This document shows positions 41,613 through 46,634 of a stretch of DNA of 46,634 nt, piece after piece (positions within the stretch are counted from its first letter, which is position 1; each line of letters begins with the position of its first letter). Made by a program: the position numbers and the translations under genes. The DNA is taken from assembly GCA_038106575.1 (NCBI GenBank), contig JAYOED010000014.1, positions 1 to 46,634 on the forward strand. Direction: 5' to 3'. The notes below the pieces were generated by a model. It ran no database searches. It was not told the origin of the DNA and was given only the letters and a program-made list of their open reading frames with translations. The DNA is from Ga0077527 sp038106575 (GTDB lineage: Bacteria > Pseudomonadota > Gammaproteobacteria > Burkholderiales > SG8-41).

Positions 41613-42605
41613 CTAGACCACTTTGCCGCGGAACAAGTCGTGTATGTTCAGCGCGCCAAGCAACCGGTGATTGTCGTCGACAACCAGTAATTGGGTGACT
41701 TTGCCACGCTCCATGATCTCGACGGCCTCGGCGGCCAGACGGTCGGGGCCGATGGTTCGGGGGTTGGCCGACATGATGTCCGCAATCGCGGTCTTACGCA
41801 GGTCCGAGCCTTTCTCTATCGCCCGTCGCAGATCGCCGTCGGTGAATATCCCTTTGACTATCTGGCCTTCGTCAACTACGGCCGTCATGCCCATGCGGCC
41901 GCGGGACATTTCCAGCAGGGCATCGCTCAAAGAGGCACTGCTGGAGACTCGTGGTGCATCGGTCCCCAAACGCATGACGTCCCGGACCAATGTCAACAGT
42001 CTGCGGCCCAGTGCTCCGCCAGGGTGCGAACGCGCAAATTCGTCCTGTGTAAATCCGCGCACGCGCATCAACGCAACGGCAATAGCGTCGCCGAGTGCCA
42101 GCGCTGCCGTGGTGCTTGCAGTTGGAGCGAGGTTGAGCGGACAGGCTTCCTGCGCCGCACCGGCGAACAAATGGGCATCGGCTTCTTTTCCGAGAGTCGA
42201 GTCCGGGTGTCCGGTCATCGCGATCAGCTTGGCGCCTTGCCGCTTCAAGACAGGAATAATAGTCAGCAGCTCTATCGTTTCTCCGGAGTTTGATAGCGCA
42301 AGGAACACATCATCTCGGGCGACCATGCCCAAGTCGCCGTGGCTGGCTTCAGCGGGATGCATAAAGAATGCCGGAGTGCCGGTGCTGGCCAGTGTGGATG
42401 CAATTTTGCGCGCCACATGCCCGGATTTACCGATGCCGCTGACTACCACGCGGCCCCGGCACTGGAGGATGAGATCAATCGCTTGTTCAAACTGCGTATC
42501 GAGGTAGCCGATTAGGTCGTTGACCGCCTTGGCCTCGATGGCAAGAACCTGCCTGGCGGCTTCAATCGGAGGCCGGACAGTAGCGCCTTTTGACTTATTG
42601 CTCAT
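41613..42605 (-). CDS. kdsD: Arabinose-5-phosphate isomerase
   Basis: 330 residues. The SIS domain (about 40-190, with VVSGIGKSGHVARK and ALSNSGETIEL) makes arabinose-5-P for KDO; two CBS domains follow (about 205-330). An ATG at 42605 has AAGGA next to it and an extended -10 only 7 bp upstream, so the leader is very short. First gene of the LPS / rpoN block. Confidence 0.96.
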   Translation of the reverse strand: MSNKSKGATVRPPIEAARQVLAIEAKAVNDLIGYLDTQFEQAIDLILQCRGRVVVSGIGKSGHVARKIASTLASTGTPAFFMHPAEASHGDLGMVARDDVFLALSNSGETIELLTIIPVLKRQGAKLIAMTGHPDSTLGKEADAHLFAGAAQEACPLNLAPTASTTAALALGDAIAVALMRVRGFTQDEFARSHPGGALGRRLLTLVRDVMRLGTDAPRVSSSASLSDALLEMSRGRMGMTAVVDEGQIVKGIFTDGDLRRAIEKGSDLRKTAIADIMSANPRTIGPDRLAAEAVEIMERGKVTQLLVVDDNHRLLGALNIHDLFRGKVV

Positions 42606-42612
42606 TCCTTAA

Positions 42613-42621
42613 ATTATAGCA
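42613..42621 (-). promoter_or_regulatory. Extended -10 promoter of the kdsD-to-lonN block
   Basis: Reading leftward TGCTATAAT (42621-42613): a TGn motif with a perfect -10. The ATG of kdsD is 7 bp downstream, so the transcript would begin at or within a base or two of the start codon. No -35 is seen. CCGCC/GGCGG and GCGGATCCGC dyads lie upstream at 42629-42652. Confidence 0.55.
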
Positions 42622-42707
42622 AACGAGACCGCCAAGGCGGACGCGGATCCGCTTGCAATTCATTGAAGAAACGGCAATATTGGGATGAATTCCCCGTACA
42701 CCCGTTC

Positions 42708-44675
42708 ATGCATTCCACCCTGCAACCCGTCCTGGTTCTGCTTGCCGCCGCCGTCATGGTGGTGGTGGTTTTTCGTCTGCTGAAGCTGCCGCTGCTGCTG
42801 GGTTATCTGATCGTCGGGGTGCTGATCGGCCCGCACGCAATGGCCTGGATTACCACCACGGACAAAGTACGCGATCTCGCGGAAATCGGGGTGGTGTTTC
42901 TTATGTTTAGTATCGGTCTCGAATTCAGTCTTTCACGACTACGTGCCATGCGGCGTATCGTGTTTGGACTGGGGGCTGCCCAGGTACTTGTTATGTTGAT
43001 GCTAGTGCTGGTAGTGGCGATGATACTCGGTGTTCCCTGGCAGACGGGTATCGTGCTTGGTGGTGCGCTGGCCATGTCATCAACAGCAATTCTAGCCAAG
43101 TTGCTGGCCGAGCGTTTCGAGCTGAATTCCACACACGGGCAGCAGATCATCGGCATCCTGCTGTTTCAGGATCTTGCGGTAGTGCCGCTGCTGATCCTGA
43201 TTCCGGCGCTGGGGGTGCCACCGGAGAACCTGATGACCAACATGGGTTTCGCGCTTGCCAAGGCAGCACTTGTTCTCGGAGTACTGCTGTACGCTGGGCA
43301 GCGCGTGATGCGCGCGTGGTTTCATGTTGTTGCCAGCCAGAAATCCCCGGAGTTGTTTGTGCTCAATGTGCTGCTGGTGACTCTGGGTGTGGCTTATCTG
43401 ACGGATATCGCCGGACTGTCGCTTGCCCTTGGTGCATTTGTCGCCGGTGTGCTGATTTCGGAAACGGAGTACCGTTTTCAGGTTGAAGAGGACATCAAAC
43501 CGTTTCGTGACGTGTTGTTAGGACTTTTTTTTGTCAGTATAGGCATGTTGCTGGATGTGCGTGTGGTGGCTGAAAACGCCTGGGTCAGTGTTTTTCTGGT
43601 CACCCTGGTAATAGTGAAGACACTGCTGATTTTTGGGCTGAGCAGGATTTGCGGAGCGCCGGGCGGAGTGGCAATGCGTACTGGACTCGCACTGGGGGCG
43701 TGCGGTGAGTTTGGTTTCGTGATTCTTGCCCATGCCTCCGAAAGCGACCTGATTGCGCACCACATCATGCAGCCGGTACTGGCGGCAATGGTACTGTCGA
43801 TGCTGATCGCGCCGTTCGTGATCGAACGTAGTGAAGCCATCGTCCGGCGCTGGAGCGCGTCGGAGTGGATGAGCCGGGCCATGCAGTTGCACAACATCGC
43901 GGTGCAGTCGATGGCCGCTGATGCCCATGTCCTAATCTGTGGATATGGCCGCAGCGGCCAGAACGTCGCCCGGTTCTTGGATCGCGAAAATATTTCGTTT
44001 ATCGCGCTGGATAATGACCCCCAGCGTATCCGAGAGGCGGTGGCGGCGGGTGAGCGGGTCGTATTTGGCGATGCCGCGCGCCGGGAAGTGTTGCTTGCCG
44101 CCGGACTGCAGCGTGCGCGCGTGGTAATAATCACTTACGTCGACACGGAATCGGCACTGAGGATTCTTACACACGTGCAGCAGGCGCGCCCCGGTTTACC
44201 GGTGGTCGTGCGCACGACGGATGACAGTGACATCGAAAAACTGCGTAACGCCGGAGCAACCGAGGTCGTGGCCGATTTGATGGAAGCGAGTTTGATGCTG
44301 GCTTCCAGCACCTTGATGCTGGTGGGGGTGCCGCTGAACCGTGTATTGCGGCGTATCAGGGAAACCCGTGAACACCGATATGAGTTATTTCGCGGGTTTT
44401 TCCGCGGCATTACCGACGAGTTCGAGGGCATTGATCAGGCCCTGCAGCCGCGATTGCATTCGGTGCTGGTCACTGCCGGATCAAAGGCGATTGGCCGGCA
44501 GCTGAATGAACTAGGGCTTGAGAAAACCGGAGTCGAAGTCACCGCCATACGTCGGCGGAATATCAGGACGGTTGCTCCAGCGCCGCACATGAGAATCGAG
44601 GAGGGCGACGTGGTGGTTTTGCTGGGATCCGAGGCATCGGTGACCGCTTCGGAAATCAAATTGCTTCAGGGCTGA
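42708..44675 (+). CDS. Kef-type cation:proton antiporter (CPA2)
   Basis: About 655 residues from ATG 42708. Residues 1-380 are the Na+/H+ exchanger transmembrane domain (GYLIVGVLIGPHAM, MSSTAILAKLLAE). An RCK/TrkA-N NAD-binding domain follows (HVLICGYGRSGQNVARFLDRE), then a TrkA-C domain ending in EEGDVVVLLG. It probably effluxes K+ in exchange for protons. A TTG at 42663 in frame would add 15 residues with no membrane role, so 42708 is preferred. It lacks an adjacent KefF/KefG-type quinone oxidoreductase, so glutathione gating is unproven. Divergent from kdsD. Confidence 0.9.
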   Translation: MHSTLQPVLVLLAAAVMVVVVFRLLKLPLLLGYLIVGVLIGPHAMAWITTTDKVRDLAEIGVVFLMFSIGLEFSLSRLRAMRRIVFGLGAAQVLVMLMLVLVVAMILGVPWQTGIVLGGALAMSSTAILAKLLAERFELNSTHGQQIIGILLFQDLAVVPLLILIPALGVPPENLMTNMGFALAKAALVLGVLLYAGQRVMRAWFHVVASQKSPELFVLNVLLVTLGVAYLTDIAGLSLALGAFVAGVLISETEYRFQVEEDIKPFRDVLLGLFFVSIGMLLDVRVVAENAWVSVFLVTLVIVKTLLIFGLSRICGAPGGVAMRTGLALGACGEFGFVILAHASESDLIAHHIMQPVLAAMVLSMLIAPFVIERSEAIVRRWSASEWMSRAMQLHNIAVQSMAADAHVLICGYGRSGQNVARFLDRENISFIALDNDPQRIREAVAAGERVVFGDAARREVLLAAGLQRARVVIITYVDTESALRILTHVQQARPGLPVVVRTTDDSDIEKLRNAGATEVVADLMEASLMLASSTLMLVGVPLNRVLRRIRETREHRYELFRGFFRGITDEFEGIDQALQPRLHSVLVTAGSKAIGRQLNELGLEKTGVEVTAIRRRNIRTVAPAPHMRIEEGDVVVLLGSEASVTASEIKLLQG

Positions 44676-44700
44676 CGGTACGTCGCCGGGTGACGTTAAC

Positions 44701-44728
44701 AAACAAGCCCGCTTAAGCGGGCTTGTTT
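44701..44728. terminator. Perfect 28-bp palindromic terminator
   Basis: AAACAAGCCCGCTT followed by its exact reverse complement, with no unpaired loop sequence. The T-rich end follows on either strand, so it can terminate the antiporter gene and anything leftward from the decayed region beyond. Confidence 0.85.
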
Positions 44729-44745
44729 GAGAGGCAGGTGAAGTA

Positions 44746-45320
44746 TCAGAACGGCAGTGCCCCGCCGCGATTCGAATTCGTGGTGGCTGATTGCCACTCG
44801 CCACTCGCCGCTGGCTGCGTAGCATACGTTGGAGGCGTTGCTGGTGCTGCCGAATGTCGAAAAGCGCATTTGACCGCCGGTACCAAGACCGCTGTCGATC
44901 TTGTGATCCACTTCAGCCATGATGTCCGAAGGGATTTTGTTGCCGGTCTTCAGGTTGTGGCCATTAGTGGGAGAGGCGTCCTTATAGACTTTGTCGAATA
45001 TCAGCTGGATGATTGCGCCATAAGGGTTGGTTGCAGTGCTGCCGGTGGTGGCGGCATCTGCGGCGTATACACAGCTGCCGGTAATGAAGCCCGCTTTCGA
45101 GAGGTGCTCCCAGAAATTGTTCTTTTCGTCCAAAGTGCCGCCAGCAGCGATCGTCCGGATCTGGGTTATTGTTGCTATTGATGCGGCTACCGCAACCCGG
45201 CACGTTGGCCACCTCCGAACAATAGTACACGGGGAGCGCGCGATAACGGTCGAGGAAGCCGAAGTAGGCAGCCTTGATGCCATCCTGGGTGGCGATCACA
45301 TTACGCACCCGGGCGCTGGT
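44746..45320 (-). pseudogene. Decayed pseudopilin (type II secretion / type IV pilin-like), 5'-truncated
   Basis: The leftward strand reads a pseudopilin body split over frames: VRNVIATQDGIKAAYFGFLDRYRALP, then a frameshift near 45150, then NNFWEHLSKAGFITG, SPTNGHNLKTGNKIP and EVDHKIDSGLGTGG. The end probably came from GALPF-stop at 44746, in a third frame. The N-terminal GFTLIEL methylation segment is absent; instead the 5' side runs straight into an ABC ATPase remnant. Not expressed as a pilin. The evidence is motif similarity across frames, seen by eye. Confidence 0.65.
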
Positions 45321-45859
45321 GGGGATTTCAATTCGCGCTTGAGCAGTGCCCTTGCCTTGGGGACTAGGCCGCTGGTCGGTTGATCCGGAATGTATAGATC
45401 TTTCCCGAACAGCAGGCAGCCTGCCAGTCCGAGTTTCTGGGGCATGCTTTTCGATAATGCTCACCACGGTTTGTCCAGTGCTTCGATCCTCAGTTCCAGT
45501 GTATCGAGCATGGAGCGAACACGGGATTCATCAAAGGGCTGCCGGTGCAATTCGGCGACATAACGTGGGAAGTCACGCCCTGCCAGATAGCGGGGCGGGG
45601 TAAACCGCTCGGGAAAAAATGCGCGCCGGCTGCGGACCGCGGTTTTCCGGTGGGGTGTTCCGAATATTTCCACCTTTCCCTTATCGATATCGCAAAAATC
45701 AAGTACACATTTGATCAGAGAGGTTTTCCTGGCGCCGTTTTCGCCGACTACTCCCAGGAAATCCCCTGCTTTAATTTCAAGCGTGAAGTCGAATCAAGGG
45801 GCAGTAGCGCCAAAGGACTTGCCAAGATCGTTAATGCGCAGTGCGGATGCCGATATGCA
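45321..45859 (-). pseudogene. Decayed ABC transporter ATPase, 3'-truncated
   Basis: One leftward frame, with ABC ATPase text interrupted by stops at 45796-45794 and 45463-45461: ALRINDLGKSFGATAP, stop, then GDFLGVVGENGARKTSLIK (Walker A with Gly to Arg), FPERFTPPRYLAGRDF, stop, LSKSMPQKLGLAGCLL (signature Gly to Ser) and IPDQPTSGLVPKARALL (Walker B with Glu to Gln and Leu to Pro). Homology stops near 45330, where pseudopilin sequence begins in another frame. The catalytic changes and stops show it has been dead for some time. Confidence 0.75.
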
Positions 45860-45919
45860 CGGTAACTTAGCGAAAAGTTCCCGGGGGGTTTAGAAACTGC
45901 GGAAAAGCGACGTGGGTCT

Positions 45920-45925
45920 TATAAT
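45920..45925 (+). promoter_or_regulatory. -10 element giving a leaderless start
   Basis: A perfect TATAAT whose last base is 6 bp before the ATG at 45932, so transcription should start on or beside the A of the start codon. No ribosome-binding site is possible. The -35 is poor (CTGCGG at 17 bp). Confidence 0.55.
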
Positions 45926-45931
45926 ACGCTC

Positions 45932-46634
45932 ATGCACAATGCCGATCAGGCTCTGCTTGAGCAGCTTTCACAGAACAGCCGGCGTTACCGCGATCCGGCG
46001 ATGACCATCGATTGGGCGCGTCTGGAGATCGGCAGCTTCTGGCTACCTGAACAGGCACTCTCGCTGTACGGACTGTCAGAATACGATGTGCTGGCGCAGG
46101 AAGTGCGACAGCGTCTTTCCCAGTACGAATTCATTCACGTCATGAATGCCGGATTGTGGCTGGAAAGGGTGTTCATGCAACGCATGTCGGAGCGTCTTGC
46201 GCCGCAATTGCCTTCCGCAGCCTACGAATATTTTCTGCACGAAATTCGCGAAGAGGCCGGACACAGCCTGATGTTTCTAAGGGCGATCAAGGGCAGCGGG
46301 CTAGAAATTCCTTCCGACAGCTGGCAGGCGCCGCGCTTTCTCGACTGGCTTGCGCGCAAGGCCCCGGCTAGCGGCGCACTGTTCTGGGCGGCCACGGTGA
46401 TTTCAGAAGATGTGGCGGACAAGTTCAACCGCTATATCAAGGGCAGTGAGGGAGTTAATCCGGCAGTTCGCGAGGTATGCACGGTCCATTGCATCGACGA
46501 GGCGCGTCACATTGCCGCTGCACGTGTTCAGCTCGAGACCGCCTTGCTGCGGTTGCCGTCGCTATCGCTGCGCCTGCTCAATCTGCTGGTGCGAATGCTG
46601 TTTCGACAATATGCCGGACTTTATTACACGCCCG
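45932..46634 (+). CDS. AurF-type diiron oxygenase, 3'-truncated by the window edge
   Basis: 234 codons open to the window end. The diiron ligand pattern of p-aminobenzoate N-oxygenase AurF is visible: Glu108-x2-His111 (EEAGH), Glu159 (ISEDVAD) and His186-x3-Glu190-x2-His193 (HCIDEARH). A further Glu (Glu66 or Glu78) should be the remaining ligand. This class oxidises amines to nitro compounds or hydroxylates other substrates; housekeeping copies in betaproteobacteria have no known substrate. The start at 45932 fits the family opening (dP..iDW...). It is divergent from the decayed ABC gene. The C-terminus and downstream genes are not seen. Confidence 0.85.
   Translation, partial: MHNADQALLEQLSQNSRRYRDPAMTIDWARLEIGSFWLPEQALSLYGLSEYDVLAQEVRQRLSQYEFIHVMNAGLWLERVFMQRMSERLAPQLPSAAYEYFLHEIREEAGHSLMFLRAIKGSGLEIPSDSWQAPRFLDWLARKAPASGALFWAATVISEDVADKFNRYIKGSEGVNPAVREVCTVHCIDEARHIAAARVQLETALLRLPSLSLRLLNLLVRMLFRQYAGLYYTP

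Noticed and set aside
44982..45467. A 161-residue leftward frame as a novel protein
   Set aside because: Its two ends are out-of-frame readings of the ABC ATPase and pseudopilin remnants. Only the middle is genuine pilin text.
1..46634. CRISPR array, rRNA operon, prophage or intact insertion sequence
   Set aside because: No spaced direct-repeat array, rRNA-like sequence, integrase or transposase frame was seen on either strand.

Overview
The window looks like a chromosome segment of a betaproteobacterium (Burkholderiales or Nitrosomonadales grade). The evidence is the long block kdsD-kdsC-lptC-lptA-lptB-rpoN-hpf-ptsN-hprK-rapZ, the yicC-gmk-rpoZ-spoT block divergent from rph-rdgB-hemW, the thiS-thiG-trmB block, and several Bug/TctC-type solute receptors beside CoA-transferases. 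The sequence is GC-rich apart from a few AT-rich spacers and one visibly AT-rich cassette. No taxonomic assignment finer than class is attempted.

Layout. 1-1735: 3' part of a YeeE/YedE sulfur transporter, a tRNA-Lys(UUU) with promoter and terminator, and a small membrane protein. 1751-4597 (leftward): cystathionine beta-lyase, a STAS/HATPase anti-sigma remnant, and an FrsA-like alpha/beta hydrolase. 4785-16280: a catabolic region with a three-subunit molybdenum hydroxylase (L-M-S order), two family III CoA-transferases each followed by a VOC protein, a second FrsA-like hydrolase behind a Bug receptor, a MenB/BadI-like crotonase and an Ldh_2 oxidoreductase. No regulator gene is visible there, but an inverted repeat lies in the metC/hydroxylase divergent gap. 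16281-16939: a coding remnant and two small envelope proteins.

17130-24786: housekeeping genes (spoT, rpoZ, gmk, yicC, then rph, rdgB, hemW) and an isolated Bug receptor. 24786-26583: trmB, thiG and thiS (leftward). 26696-30476: a membrane anchor and an unusual fusion of a four-cluster ferredoxin subunit with a molybdopterin catalytic subunit. 30490-32408: an AT-rich cassette bracketed by two copies of the 5' half of tRNA-Gly(CCC); it encodes a transglutaminase-like protein and a 2OG-Fe(II) oxygenase. 32541-34324: mutY and 5-formyl-THF cyclo-ligase. 34346-42605 (leftward): the LPS-transport / sigma-54 / nitrogen-PTS block. 42708-44675: a Kef-type antiporter. 44746-45859: a decayed ABC ATPase joined to a decayed pseudopilin. 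45932-end: an AurF-type diiron oxygenase, probably read from a leaderless transcript and cut by the window edge.

The parts most worth following up are the tRNA-Gly-flanked two-gene cassette, the ferredoxin-molybdopterin fusion with its anchor, the uncharacterised CoA-dependent catabolic region, and two in-place deletion fusions. Several starts are moved from the longest reading frame on the basis of ribosome-binding sites, promoters or family length. A 50-codon zinc-ribbon gene and the edge-truncated AurF gene are added.
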